DNA of 64,000 nt from Algibacter lectus (GTDB taxonomy: Bacteria; Bacteroidota; Bacteroidia; Flavobacteriales; Flavobacteriaceae). Shown in pieces: positions 18,892 through 28,796 of this stretch. Position 1 is the first letter of the stretch. Each line of letters begins with the position of its first letter. The position numbers and the translations under genes are program-made. The notes under the pieces were generated by a model, which saw only the letters and a list, made by a program, of their open reading frames with translations, made no database searches and was not told the origin of the DNA. The DNA lies in the NCBI RefSeq assembly GCF_900112395.1, contig NZ_FOLN01000011.1, positions 62,001 to 126,000 of the forward strand, read 5' to 3'.

Positions 18892-20457
18892 TTAATTATT
18901 AAACCCTTTGTTTAACACTTTTGCCATTTGTGCTATAACTACTTTATTTTCAGAATTATTAGCAATATTAATATTCTCCTGAGCATCTATTTCATGATCA
19001 AAAAGTTCACTTGTTATAAAATCACCTCGTGTTTTACTCTCTGGTTTCCACTCATACCACTCCACATAACGGTATTGACCTGTTCTAACGGTATAACCCA
19101 TTCTTTCAATACCTCTGAGTGCTTTTGGACCATATCGCCCTAATAGAAATTGACTATATGCAGCATCTTTAACACTAGCTTCTGGGTTTTCTAATAAAGG
19201 TTTTAAACTTGTTCCATGTAAATGTTTAGGCACTTCAAAGCCAGTTACATCGCAAAGTGTTGGGTAGATATCAACGAGCTCGGTTAAGGCTTTACTTGTT
19301 TTACCTTTTCCGTTAACGTTATTACCACTTATAATTAATGGCACACGAGTATCTATTTCATAATTGGTTTGTTTTCCCCAACCATTGTGTTCGCCTAATT
19401 TCCATCCATGATCTCCCCATAAAACAACAATAGTATTTTCCATAAGCCCAGAACGCTCTAACTCATCCATTAAACGACCTATTTGTACATCGACGTAAGA
19501 TATACAAGCATAATAGGCATGTATTAATTCCCTTTGCTCCGCTTCAGATAATGATGCTTCATTTGGTTTTGGTAAATCGTGTCTTTCAGAATACCCTCTA
19601 AGTTCTGCATCACCATGCATACTAAAAATCGGACTATCTTTAGGAGTAAATCGATTTGTTGCCAAAGGAATATCCTCACTATTATACATATCCCAATATT
19701 TTTTTGGAGCTGTAAATGGTAAGTGTGGTTTATAGAAACCTACCGATAAGAAAAATGGTTCATCTGATTCGCCTAATTCACGCATTTTTTTCAGTGCCAT
19801 AGTTGTTTGTGCACCGTCGTAATAATCGTCATCATTGACTTCTGCCATTTCAATAGAATTGGCTTTTGTATAAATAAAACCGTATTTATCGAACTTAGCT
19901 GTTCCTTTTTTTACACGATTAAGCTCTTGCTCTTTTTGAATAATTAAATTCTCTTGATTAATATAAACAGCATCCGGATCGAAAGGAAAACCATCGACAT
20001 GTAAATATTCATTCCAAGCAACAGAATCTTGTAACGTATTATGAAATGTTTTCCCTAAACCTACGGTATGATAGCCGTTATTTTTGAAAAACTGAGGTAA
20101 TGAAACAATATCTGGTAAAACATCTCTAAAGTGTTTTTTTAAATCCCAAACCTGAGTAGAGTCAGGCCTTAAACCCGTCAACAAACTTGTTCTAGAGGGT
20201 GTACATACTGCTTGCTGACAATAAGCGCGATTAAAAACAACACCATTACTAGCGAGTTTATCGATGTTAGGTGTTTTTACAATACTGTTTCCATAGCATC
20301 CCAAATCTGGTCTTAAATCGTCTACTGGAATAAATAAAATATTCGGCCTTTTTACCTGTGTAGTTTTAGCTAATTTTCCTTTTTCCTGATTACATCCACT
20401 TAAAACTAAAATAGCTAAAAGCCATAATGCATTGAGGATTTTTATTTTTTTTCTCAT
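18892..20457 (-). CDS. Sulfatase, S1 family, iduronate-2-sulfatase-like lipoprotein
   Basis: 521 residues with a lipobox at Cys22 (LSGC). The formylglycine motif is CTPSR at 85-89. The metal-binding opening FIPVDDLRPDLGCYGN (43-58) and the later LWGDHGWKLGEHNGW segment are hallmarks of the iduronate-2-sulfatase-like branch of S1 sulfatases. It is predicted to act in the periplasm or at the outer membrane on a sulfated polysaccharide. It sits in the operon after its close relative at 20504-22084 (46 bp gap) and before the racemase gene (12 bp gap). The two paralogues probably remove sulfate from different positions; that is inference. Confidence 0.9.
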   Translation of the reverse strand: MRKKIKILNALWLLAILVLSGCNQEKGKLAKTTQVKRPNILFIPVDDLRPDLGCYGNSIVKTPNIDKLASNGVVFNRAYCQQAVCTPSRTSLLTGLRPDSTQVWDLKKHFRDVLPDIVSLPQFFKNNGYHTVGLGKTFHNTLQDSVAWNEYLHVDGFPFDPDAVYINQENLIIQKEQELNRVKKGTAKFDKYGFIYTKANSIEMAEVNDDDYYDGAQTTMALKKMRELGESDEPFFLSVGFYKPHLPFTAPKKYWDMYNSEDIPLATNRFTPKDSPIFSMHGDAELRGYSERHDLPKPNEASLSEAEQRELIHAYYACISYVDVQIGRLMDELERSGLMENTIVVLWGDHGWKLGEHNGWGKQTNYEIDTRVPLIISGNNVNGKGKTSKALTELVDIYPTLCDVTGFEVPKHLHGTSLKPLLENPEASVKDAAYSQFLLGRYGPKALRGIERMGYTVRTGQYRYVEWYEWKPESKTRGDFITSELFDHEIDAQENINIANNSENKVVIAQMAKVLNKGFNN

Positions 20458-20503
20458 AATTAAATATAAATTTTGATAATTCTATTTGGTTCTAACTGTA
20501 TCT

Positions 20504-22084
20504 CTAAGATTTACTTTTTGGTAATGCGCCTCTCCAACCTTTTGCCAATTGCGCAGATAAACGTTTAACAATATCCTCCTGCTCGGAATTTTTAGCCACA
20601 TTAACAGTTTCGTTACTATCTACAAAATGATTATATAATTCAACGTCAGCAAAATCGCCTTTCAATTTTTTATCATTATCCCAATGGTACCATTCAATAT
20701 AATGGTATTGCTTGGTTTGCATGGAATAACCCATGTATTCGTTACCATCTTTAGAAACACGTGCACGTCTTCTAAACTGTGTAAAAACAGCATCTTTCCA
20801 TTCTAAATCTGGGTTTTCAAAAACAGGAATTAAACTAGTACCTTGTAAATAATCAGCTTTATCTATACCTGTTAAATCGCAAAGTGTTGGGAAAATATCT
20901 ACTAATTCTGAAAGAGCTTCAATACGTTTTCCTTCTGTTTGATAAGCTTCTTTTATAATTAATGGTACATGGGTGTCGATATAAAAGTTAGTCATTTTTC
21001 CCCATCCATTATGGTCGCCTAATTTCCAGCCGTGGTCTCCCCATAGTACAATAACGGTATTTTCATAAAGGCCTCTTTCTTTTAATCCTTCTATTAGTTT
21101 TCCTACGCAAGCATCAATGTAACTTACACTAGCATAGTAGCCCCTTTTTAGAGAATCGGCATAGGTTTCTGGAACTGGGGTATCTTCTGGGCGTCCAATT
21201 TTATAAGGATTAGTGTATGCTCTTAACTCATAATTAGAATTAGCAGACATTACTGTCGCATTTTTGGGTAATTTTGGGTTGGCTGCTGGTGAAACAGATC
21301 CAACAGGGTAAAGATCCCAATATTTTTTTGGTGCTACAAAAGGAAGGTGAGGTCTATAAAGTCCAAGTCCCATAAAAAATGGTTCATTTTTGTCTTTAAT
21401 TCTATCTATGGTTTCTAATGCTAATTGTGTTTGCATAGCATCAAAATATAGTGAGTCCGGAACATCTGCTGCCTCTATTGCAGGGCCTCGATTCCAGCCA
21501 TCGCCATATACTTTTTGACCTTTTCTTTTTTCTAATAAAAGTGCTCTTTTTGTTTTTTGATCTTCTAGAGCTTCTTCAGTGTAATAATAAGTTTCAGCAT
21601 CGCGCAATGCGTAGGCTTTGGTATTGTAAGGATGTGGTTTTAAATCTGGTTCGTCCCAAGAAATAGAGTCGGGCATATAATTATGGAAAATTTTACCAAT
21701 ATTAACCGTGTAATAGCCCGCTTTATTGAAGTATTGCGGCATAGTAACGGCATTGGGGTTTATTTCTCTAAACTTGTCGCCTAAATGCCAAACTCTAGTA
21801 GAATCTGGTCGGTAACCTAACATGGTGCTTGCTCTCGATGGTGCACAAACTGCAGCTTGGCAATGTGTGTTTAACATGACCATGGAGGTTCCTGCTAAGG
21901 CATCTATATTTGGTGTTTTTATTTCGCTATTGCCATAGCTTCCAAGATCGGCTCTTAAATCGTCTATCGATAAGAAGATGATATTGGGCTTTTTTGTAGG
22001 GCCTCCATTTTTTAGAGAGGCGGCTTTATTTCCGCAAGAAAGAAATAAAAAAAATAAAGAAATACATGTTAATAAAATTCTCAT
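20504..22084 (-). CDS. Sulfatase, S1 family, iduronate-2-sulfatase-like lipoprotein (paralogue)
   Basis: 526 residues, lipobox at Cys17 (LFLSC). The formylglycine motif is CAPSR at 80-84, the metal-binding opening is FLSIDDLRADLGSYGN at 37-52, and LWGDHGWKLGDHNGW is present. It is clearly paralogous to the protein encoded at 18892-20457 over its full length. It follows susD1 after a 176-bp gap that holds a possible internal promoter, and begins the enzyme part of the operon. Activity depends on formylglycine generation by an anaerobic-type or FGE maturase encoded elsewhere; none is in the window. Confidence 0.9.
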   Translation of the reverse strand: MRILLTCISLFFLFLSCGNKAASLKNGGPTKKPNIIFLSIDDLRADLGSYGNSEIKTPNIDALAGTSMVMLNTHCQAAVCAPSRASTMLGYRPDSTRVWHLGDKFREINPNAVTMPQYFNKAGYYTVNIGKIFHNYMPDSISWDEPDLKPHPYNTKAYALRDAETYYYTEEALEDQKTKRALLLEKRKGQKVYGDGWNRGPAIEAADVPDSLYFDAMQTQLALETIDRIKDKNEPFFMGLGLYRPHLPFVAPKKYWDLYPVGSVSPAANPKLPKNATVMSANSNYELRAYTNPYKIGRPEDTPVPETYADSLKRGYYASVSYIDACVGKLIEGLKERGLYENTVIVLWGDHGWKLGDHNGWGKMTNFYIDTHVPLIIKEAYQTEGKRIEALSELVDIFPTLCDLTGIDKADYLQGTSLIPVFENPDLEWKDAVFTQFRRRARVSKDGNEYMGYSMQTKQYHYIEWYHWDNDKKLKGDFADVELYNHFVDSNETVNVAKNSEQEDIVKRLSAQLAKGWRGALPKSKS

Positions 22085-22194
22085 TTGGTAAGGTTTAAGT
22101 TGTGTTAACCTATTTTTATAAGTGGTGATTTCCTGAAATATAGACAGTTAAAATACGAATTAAATAAGCCAGCGATTTTTATTTCCTTATGAAA

Positions 22195-22202
22195 CAAAAC
22201 TA
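22195..22202 (-). promoter_or_regulatory. Possible internal -7 box before the sulfatase genes
   Basis: Read on the minus strand, TAGTTTTG matches TANNTTTG exactly, 110 bp before the sulfatase ATG in the 176-bp gap after susD1. No -33 TTTG at normal spacing is seen, so this may be a chance match. Confidence 0.3.
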
Positions 22203-22260
22203 ATTCAAAGTCTAAAATCTACTGGCTCACTATTAACAGAACAAAGGGAGTGTGCTCTAT

Positions 22261-23700
22261 TTATTTTTCGAACCACATAGGATCCTCGATAGTTACTTCT
22301 GTAGGTATGTTTATGTTCGCTGCAGCTTCATTGCTAGAATATGTATATCTTCTGATTATATCTGTTGCTCCAGAAAGGTTAGGGACATCAAAATCAACCG
22401 ACTTTGTTCTTTTCCATAAATTCCATGCTTCTATTCCGTTACCAAATAAAGCGATATAATGCTGATCGTTAATGTAATCCAAAGCCTCTTCTTTTGTTAA
22501 AGTCGATAAATCGGGTAAACTAGCGATGTAGGTATCTTTATCTGTTTGTGAAATCTCTCCTAGAGAACCATCGAAATAATCTAAAGCCAATGTAACGCCT
22601 TCTAGAAACCATGTGTTTGCTTGAGCTAAACCTCCAGAAATATATTCGTTTGCGGCAGCATCTGCTAATAAAAAGTAGGTTTCAGATGCTGTTGAGTATC
22701 TATCAGGTGTTTCTGCTAGAATATTGTTTACATTTATTTTTGAAGCAAATGCGACACCTGTAAATCCTTGAACTAAACCAACATAAACACCATTTGTATT
22801 TTGATCAAAATAGGTTGCTCTGCGGGGATCGTCTAAATCGTTCATAAGGTTTACTAGTGGGCTTCCTGCGTACCATAAATTAATATTTCCACCCCAAAAA
22901 TTATTTATAAAAGTATACTTAGGGTTTTCGTTACCAATTTCAGAACTGTATTGTAATTTGGCTTCTTGTTCGTTAGTGAAGATTAATGCGCTATTTGCTA
23001 CCTCCTGAAGTCTACTAGAAACTTCACTAGGCTTTTTGTTTGCCATAAACATAAGCATTTTTAACTTTAATGAATTTGCCCAACGAATCCATGCTGCTTT
23101 ATCGCCTTCAAAAATTAAATCATCAACAATATTAGAGTCTACATCTTGTTCTAAAATTGCAATAGCCTCATCCATTAAAGTTACGATACCCTCCATTACA
23201 GTTTCTTGAGAATCGAACACTGGATATGGATATTCTGCTGGATTTCCTGCTTGGGTAAAAGGAACTTCACCCCATACTTGCGTGATATTAGAATAAATAA
23301 AACCTTCTAATATTTTTGCTTGAGCAACAATATATATGTCATCTGGATAATCTTTTTCAACTAATAATTCTACTAAAGATAAATTTTTTAAACAGGTAGT
23401 ATACCAGTTGGTCCATGCGTTATTTACTGAGGGTACACCAAGTGTATATCTACTTCTACTTCTCCAGGTGCCACCACTACCTGCCCATTGTTGGGCGTGC
23501 ATATTAGAACCTGCAAATTCAATAACTCTTTGTGAAGACATATTCACTATGACCTCTGGAAATAAAAGATAAGGAGGTACTGTTGTTACTGCTAATGGAT
23601 CTTCATTAATATCTGTGATATCCTTAGTACATCCGTTTAAGCTGAATATAATTATCGATAATATTAATAAATACTTTGCTTTTATGATTGTATTTTTCAT
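22261..23700 (-). CDS. SusD/RagB-family outer-membrane glycan-binding lipoprotein (SusD1)
   Basis: 479 residues. The signal peptide ends in a lipobox (SLNGC, Cys24), followed by DITDINEDP, a sequence typical of the SusD-like_2 subfamily. The fold is mostly helical TPR-like, and the C-terminus (RRYTYSSNEAAANIN to MWFEK) matches the conserved end of this subfamily. SusD proteins sit on the cell surface as the lid of the SusC transporter and bind the glycan. The gene follows susC1 by 11 bp. Together with two sulfatases in the operon, the ligand is probably a sulfated polysaccharide. Confidence 0.92.
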   Translation of the reverse strand: MKNTIIKAKYLLILSIIIFSLNGCTKDITDINEDPLAVTTVPPYLLFPEVIVNMSSQRVIEFAGSNMHAQQWAGSGGTWRSRSRYTLGVPSVNNAWTNWYTTCLKNLSLVELLVEKDYPDDIYIVAQAKILEGFIYSNITQVWGEVPFTQAGNPAEYPYPVFDSQETVMEGIVTLMDEAIAILEQDVDSNIVDDLIFEGDKAAWIRWANSLKLKMLMFMANKKPSEVSSRLQEVANSALIFTNEQEAKLQYSSEIGNENPKYTFINNFWGGNINLWYAGSPLVNLMNDLDDPRRATYFDQNTNGVYVGLVQGFTGVAFASKINVNNILAETPDRYSTASETYFLLADAAANEYISGGLAQANTWFLEGVTLALDYFDGSLGEISQTDKDTYIASLPDLSTLTKEEALDYINDQHYIALFGNGIEAWNLWKRTKSVDFDVPNLSGATDIIRRYTYSSNEAAANINIPTEVTIEDPMWFEK

Positions 23701-23711
23701 CTTTTTCTTAT

Positions 23712-26700
23712 TTAAAATTTAACGTTTACACCAAACCCAATACTACTTGTTGAAGGCAAACCATTATATTCTATACCTCCTCCATTACTACTTGAGCCAA
23801 ACAAATTTGTTTCTGGATCAATATGAGGAATACTCGTGTTAAAAATGGCTATGTTTCTTCCTTGCAGACTAAATCTTAAACTGCTAAAAGGCGTCTTTTT
23901 TAACTGCTTTTTATTTAATGAATAAGACAAGGCTAGCTCTCTCCATTTTATATAAGTAGCATCAAACGTGTTGCTTTCATGAATTCTGGCGGCAGAATAG
24001 TTACTCCAATAACTTTGAACGCTTGGTATTGGTGTTGTGTTTTCAGAGTAAGTGCCATCTCCATTATCAACAAAGGTGTTGGGGTCTACAAAAAGTGTTT
24101 CTCTATCTACAGCTGTTTCTGCAGCCAAACCACTAGTTCTTAGGTTAGATACGGTTTGCGAATACAAAACACCGCCTTCTTTCCAATCGAAAGTTGTGGA
24201 TAGTCTCCAACCTTTATAACTAAATACAGAAGTAAGCCCCATAGTAAAGTCTGGCATTATATCTCCTAAGCGTTCTGTGTTACCTTCATAACGTAAACCG
24301 GTACTTCCTACTAGTATTTGATCTTCTATAGTATCTCCGTTTTCATCTACAGCTCTAGCAAATCTATTTCCATATAGGCCTATACTTTGTCCTTCTCCGG
24401 CAGCTACTGTTAAACCGTTATAGGTACTTGCCATAGTATATACACCTAAATCGCCTAAATCTTCAATAATGGTTTCATTAGTTGTAAAATTGTAATTTAC
24501 GTCCCATTTAAACCCTTTAGCTCTAATCAGTTTTATTCCTAATTCCAGTTCAAAACCTGTGTTTGAGATTTCTCCTAAATTAGTCCAAGCAGAACTATAC
24601 CCTGTAGAAGGCGAGGTAGATAATGCTATAATTTGATCGGTAGTATTAGTCTTATAATAAGTTGCATCTAATGTAAATCTGTTTTTAAAAAATCCTAATT
24701 CAATACCAATTTCTTTACTTAATTGATTTTCTGGTTTTAAGTTTGAATTTGGTAGGGAGTTTGGACCAGAAAAAGCGAGCTGACCATCAAAAGGAAATGT
24801 TCCTCCTGTACTAAATTGTCCATACCAACTTGATTGAGGATAATACAAATAATCTAATTGATATGCGCTTGTATCACTCCCTACGTTAGCCCAGTTTCCT
24901 CTTAATTTACCATAACTAAAAATATTACTCTTAATATTAAAGGCATCGGAAAAAATAAAACTTAACGCTACAGATGGGTAGAAATAACTGTTATCAGCTT
25001 CTGGTAATGTAGAAGACCAATCGTTTCTAGCGGTTGCATTTAAGGTAAGCCATTTTTTATAAGTCATTGTAAAATCTCCAAAAGCTCCAAAAACACGTGT
25101 TTGAGAATAATTGTTAAAAGGGACATTACTTGCTACATTACCTGGGGCAAAAAGTTCTGGGATGGTAAGCGTTTCACCAATATTACCAATAATATCAGTT
25201 GTTCTTTGGTTCCATTGCATTCCTCCTCTTAAAGTGACATCAAAATCTTCAAAAGAATTATCATAAGTTGCTAAATAATCTAAAGTTATTTCGTTTCTGC
25301 TTGTAGTAGATTGTCTGTAATTACCTTCAAGAAGTCCTATGGTTCCTTTATGGTTATTTCTAAAATATTTTGTGTTATAGGTATCATATCCCACTCTTCC
25401 TAACATAGAAAAATGATCTATAGGACTATAAGTAAGCGCCACATTTCCAAAAAATCTTTCGGTATCGGCTGTTCTTTGATTTTCATTAACAATCCAATAC
25501 GGGTTATTGGTTCCATCAGCATCAACAGGAGATAGCTGTGTTACTCCATCATCGGCTACCCATGGTTTAAAAACATCTATATTGGTAATTCTTGGTAAAG
25601 TATTTATAATACTTGTTAATATATTCGGGTCATTTGCCCCTGTTGCCACTGCACCATCTATACCTGTGTTAATATAATTTATGCTGAATACAGAGTTTAA
25701 TTTATCGGATAATTCAGAACCTGCTTTAAGTCCTAAATTCAATCTGTCTAGAGACGATCCAGGTAAAATCCCTTCATTTGAACTATAAGAAGTACTTACT
25801 CTATAATTGTTTTTTCCTTCGTTTGAAGTTCCTGAAATTGAAAAACTATTTACCTTAGTTGAACCTAAATCATAAAAATCTTTTTGAAGATCTGGATTCG
25901 ATGTAAAGGTTTGTAAATTACCTGCATAATCTGTGTAGGCTGTTCCGCTAGAAATTGCAGGTCCCCAACCTTTAGAGGCGTCTTTTATATTATCGCCATC
26001 AGCCTCACTATAAACTCCTAAACTACCTGGGCCATAGCTGTTTTGGAAATCTGGAAGTCGTAGAGGAGAATCGAAACGCATGGTTGAACTATAGGTAATG
26101 GTTACGCCTTTTCCTTTCCCTTTTTTAGTAGTTACCACAATAACACCATTAGATGCTCTTGAACCATATAAAGCTGCGGCTGATGCACCTTTAAGTACGG
26201 TTAATGTTTCAATATCATCTGGATTAATATCTTGGGCTCTGTTTCCATAATTTGCTCCTCCTGAAATACCACCGTCTGAACTATTACTATCTGATATAGG
26301 AACCCCATCAATGACCCATAAAGGGTTATTATCTCCAAATATACGAGTAAGCCCCCTTACTGTTATCTTTGTAGAAGTTCCTACACCGCCGCCGCCGCCG
26401 GTAATTTGAACCCCCGATAGTTTACCTTGTAATGCTTGAAGTACATCGGTTTCTCTTGCTTCTTCAAAATCTTCAGATTTTATTGAACTAACGGCATAAC
26501 CTAATGTTTTTTCGGCACGTTCAATGCCCATTGCGGTTACTACAACTTCGTCTAAGGACTGCGCATCTTCTTTCATGGTAATATTTATAGTAGCGGAAGT
26601 ACCAATAACTTGTTCCTGGGTTTCCATACCTAAATATGAAAAAATTAGCGTTTGCCCTGGGCTGGCTTTAATGGCATAATTTCCATCGAAATCAGATTGA

Positions 26701-26867
26701 GCACCTCTTGAAGTTCCTTTTATTATAATGTTAACTCCGGTAGCAGGCAATCCTGTTTCATCTACAACATTTCCTGAAATTGTTTTTTCTTGAGAAAAAA
26801 TATGTTGCGTACTTAATAGGTGAGTGACTAGAAATAGAATAAGTAATTTTGCAGTTCTTGTTTTCAT
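23712..26867 (-). CDS. SusC/RagA-family TonB-dependent outer-membrane transporter (SusC1)
   Basis: 1051 residues. A signal peptide (to about residue 25, IFSQ) precedes a carboxypeptidase-regulatory-like domain (about 28-105), then the DEVVV element, the plug domain (about 115-240, including GVPISDSNSSDGG) and a TonB-dependent beta-barrel ending in GFGVNVKF. It imports oligosaccharides across the outer membrane with SusD1. It is the first gene of an operon susC-susD-sulfatase-sulfatase-racemase. A run of five glycines in the plug is encoded by GGC/GGT repeats (near 26387-26401). Regulation is probably through the tandem 9-mer at 26998-27017. Confidence 0.95.
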   Translation of the reverse strand: MKTRTAKLLILFLVTHLLSTQHIFSQEKTISGNVVDETGLPATGVNIIIKGTSRGAQSDFDGNYAIKASPGQTLIFSYLGMETQEQVIGTSATINITMKEDAQSLDEVVVTAMGIERAEKTLGYAVSSIKSEDFEEARETDVLQALQGKLSGVQITGGGGGVGTSTKITVRGLTRIFGDNNPLWVIDGVPISDSNSSDGGISGGANYGNRAQDINPDDIETLTVLKGASAAALYGSRASNGVIVVTTKKGKGKGVTITYSSTMRFDSPLRLPDFQNSYGPGSLGVYSEADGDNIKDASKGWGPAISSGTAYTDYAGNLQTFTSNPDLQKDFYDLGSTKVNSFSISGTSNEGKNNYRVSTSYSSNEGILPGSSLDRLNLGLKAGSELSDKLNSVFSINYINTGIDGAVATGANDPNILTSIINTLPRITNIDVFKPWVADDGVTQLSPVDADGTNNPYWIVNENQRTADTERFFGNVALTYSPIDHFSMLGRVGYDTYNTKYFRNNHKGTIGLLEGNYRQSTTSRNEITLDYLATYDNSFEDFDVTLRGGMQWNQRTTDIIGNIGETLTIPELFAPGNVASNVPFNNYSQTRVFGAFGDFTMTYKKWLTLNATARNDWSSTLPEADNSYFYPSVALSFIFSDAFNIKSNIFSYGKLRGNWANVGSDTSAYQLDYLYYPQSSWYGQFSTGGTFPFDGQLAFSGPNSLPNSNLKPENQLSKEIGIELGFFKNRFTLDATYYKTNTTDQIIALSTSPSTGYSSAWTNLGEISNTGFELELGIKLIRAKGFKWDVNYNFTTNETIIEDLGDLGVYTMASTYNGLTVAAGEGQSIGLYGNRFARAVDENGDTIEDQILVGSTGLRYEGNTERLGDIMPDFTMGLTSVFSYKGWRLSTTFDWKEGGVLYSQTVSNLRTSGLAAETAVDRETLFVDPNTFVDNGDGTYSENTTPIPSVQSYWSNYSAARIHESNTFDATYIKWRELALSYSLNKKQLKKTPFSSLRFSLQGRNIAIFNTSIPHIDPETNLFGSSSNGGGIEYNGLPSTSSIGFGVNVKF

Positions 26868-27214
26868 AAAGTTAATTAATTTGAGTGAGAGTTAGTTTTG
26901 AAGTAGAGTGTAACTAGCACTATTTTATCATGCAGTTTAGCCTTAGCTTCTACGTAAATAAACATAAAAACCGTAAAAAAGACCGTGTTTTGGAGGTTAC
27001 ACTTATACTACATCTATTGTAAACACAGATGTTTTGCTATATTTTAAATATAGATTGAAGATATTAGGAGATTATAAAAATGGCGGGTTTAAAATTATGG
27101 ATATCTAAAATGAAATTCCATGGCGTATTTTTAAAAACAGACGGCGGAATGACTAGTTGTATGCTTTATATTTAAATAGAGTGTGGTAGAAGAATGTGTT
27201 TTAAGCAACAAATA
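26868..27214. other. 347-bp gap between regulator gene and susC1
   Basis: It holds the susC1 leader and promoter with the tandem 9-mer (26948-27017). I see no gene or terminator-like hairpin in 27018-27214, so read-through from the regulator gene cannot be excluded. Confidence 0.5.
26948..27017 (-). promoter_or_regulatory. Promoter/operator of susC1: tandem 9-mer with 11-bp period
   Basis: On the minus strand ATAGATGTA (27009-27017) and ATAAGTGTA (26998-27006) are separated by GT. An 18-bp block (26995-27012) is identical to one before the esterase gene (29823-29840), and a downstream ACGTAAAT block lies exactly 44 bp away in both places. About 38-40 bp after the repeat starts there is a TA..GTTT -7-like box. 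This shared composite is the only conserved element in the 347-bp gap 26868-27214. Binding by the adjacent TPR/LuxR-type regulator is inference. Confidence 0.7.
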
Positions 27215-28654
27215 TTATAAGTTTTTAATCCAAACGTAAAGATTGGTGCCTTCTGGAAGGTCTAGTTTTTTACGTAATCTATATTTTTTAGTTTGCACTG
27301 TTTTTGGTTGAACATGAGTGTATTGTGCAATATTTTTTGAAGAAAAGTTAAGCCAAATCATAGCACATAATGATAATTCTGTGTTGACTAGTTTCGAATT
27401 AACTTCCAAAAGTTTTTCGCATACTTTGGGATACACCTCTTGAAATCTAATTAAAAAAGAAGCATCATTTTCTTTCGCTAAAGAAATCACCTCATCAAAA
27501 GCTACGTTAAGCTTTTGTTTAAGTTTATCACGCTCTAAGTTTTTCTGCTTTATAACGTTTTCTTTATCTTTTATTAAACCCAAACGTTTTTTCCTATAGT
27601 AATAGATAACAAACCCTGTTATTGTAATGAAGAGTAAAATCCCACCCCCTAACAAGTAACTAAATTGTTTTTCTTTTTCTTTATGGTTTTGCTCTTGACT
27701 TTTTAAAAACCCACTTATTACAACATCTACGTTTTTTTTATATATTATATTTACGCTATCATTAAAAGTGGTGTATTTCAAAAGATACTCATGCGCTCGG
27801 CTTTCTTGATTAAGCAACTCATAGGTTTCAGAAAGGAGCTTATACACCAATTTAACCTCTATATATTTCTTCATTCTAATAGAAATATTTAGGCATTCTT
27901 CATAATAATCTATAGCTTTTTGATATTCTTTAATAGATTTATAAAAGTTACCCTGCGCTTGTAATAAAATAGATTTATGGTATGCCGAAACCTTTTTTCC
28001 CTGCATGAACATCTTAGACTTATTTAGGTAATACCTCGCAGAGTCAATATTTCTATTTGTTTTTAAATAATAATTTGAAATCACGGCATACTTAAAAGAT
28101 GATTCCTTAATTTTTAAGCTTTTATGAAGATAAAATAATGAAGAATCTATTTTGTGTTTTGTATTTAAAAAAGCAGATGCTTTATTAATATATAACGTGG
28201 CTAAGAGTTCGGAGGAAGTTGTTTTTTTGGTTTCATAAAGACGAAGTCCTTTATTCAGAAATTTAATGGATTTATCATTTAGTTTTAGTGCAGAATAATT
28301 TCTACCATAATTTTCGTAAATTTTAATTTTTGCTGTCACTAATTTTTCTTCGGAAATTATTTGGTCTGCTAAATCCAAATACTGCAAACTCTCCAAATGT
28401 TTCCCTATAGTACATAGTATACCCGAAATTTGGATATACCCTAATGCAACGGCATCATCTTCATTATGCTTTTTTGCCTTTTCAATAATATCGATACTTA
28501 ACATTAGGGCTTGTTCCATTTCCCCTTGATTGACTAAAACTCTTACTTTTTTTCGTTGTTGCGAATAATCAATATGCTTTTCCTCATGCTCCTGCCCAAA
28601 TATGCTATTTGAAAAAGCTATTAAAAAAAATATATTGATATATATATTACGCAT
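27215..28654 (-). CDS. TPR-containing membrane regulator with LuxR-type HTH
   Basis: 479 residues. A signal peptide (to about 20, IFGQ) is followed by tetratricopeptide-like helical repeats (about 30-310), one transmembrane helix (about 328-348, GGGILLFITITGFVIYYYRKKR), a coiled-coil stretch rich in Lys and Glu, and a C-terminal LuxR/GerE-type helix-turn-helix (about 412-479; ELSLCAMIWLNFSSKNIAQ, then KTVQTKKYRLRKKL). The sensor part is periplasmic and the DNA-binding part cytoplasmic. This one-component layout is common next to PULs in Flavobacteriia. It lies between the susC1 operon and the esterase, both of which share the tandem 9-mer, so it is the best candidate to control them. Confidence 0.85.
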   Translation of the reverse strand: MRNIYINIFFLIAFSNSIFGQEHEEKHIDYSQQRKKVRVLVNQGEMEQALMLSIDIIEKAKKHNEDDAVALGYIQISGILCTIGKHLESLQYLDLADQIISEEKLVTAKIKIYENYGRNYSALKLNDKSIKFLNKGLRLYETKKTTSSELLATLYINKASAFLNTKHKIDSSLFYLHKSLKIKESSFKYAVISNYYLKTNRNIDSARYYLNKSKMFMQGKKVSAYHKSILLQAQGNFYKSIKEYQKAIDYYEECLNISIRMKKYIEVKLVYKLLSETYELLNQESRAHEYLLKYTTFNDSVNIIYKKNVDVVISGFLKSQEQNHKEKEKQFSYLLGGGILLFITITGFVIYYYRKKRLGLIKDKENVIKQKNLERDKLKQKLNVAFDEVISLAKENDASFLIRFQEVYPKVCEKLLEVNSKLVNTELSLCAMIWLNFSSKNIAQYTHVQPKTVQTKKYRLRKKLDLPEGTNLYVWIKNL

Positions 28655-28796
28655 TATAAAGAACTATAAGTTTAAAAAAAGCATGGGTTTCTACGTAAAA
28701 GTACCTCCTTTTTATTAAAAAAAATAGCCTCTAAAAAAATTTACAGATACCGCATTTTTATTATAAAAAAAATCAAGAAATAAAAATTATTGAAGC

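Noticed and set aside
26387-26401. Trinucleotide run in susC1 as a phase-variation tract
   Set aside because: The unit length is three, so changes would add or remove glycine codons without frameshift. It simply encodes a glycine-rich turn.
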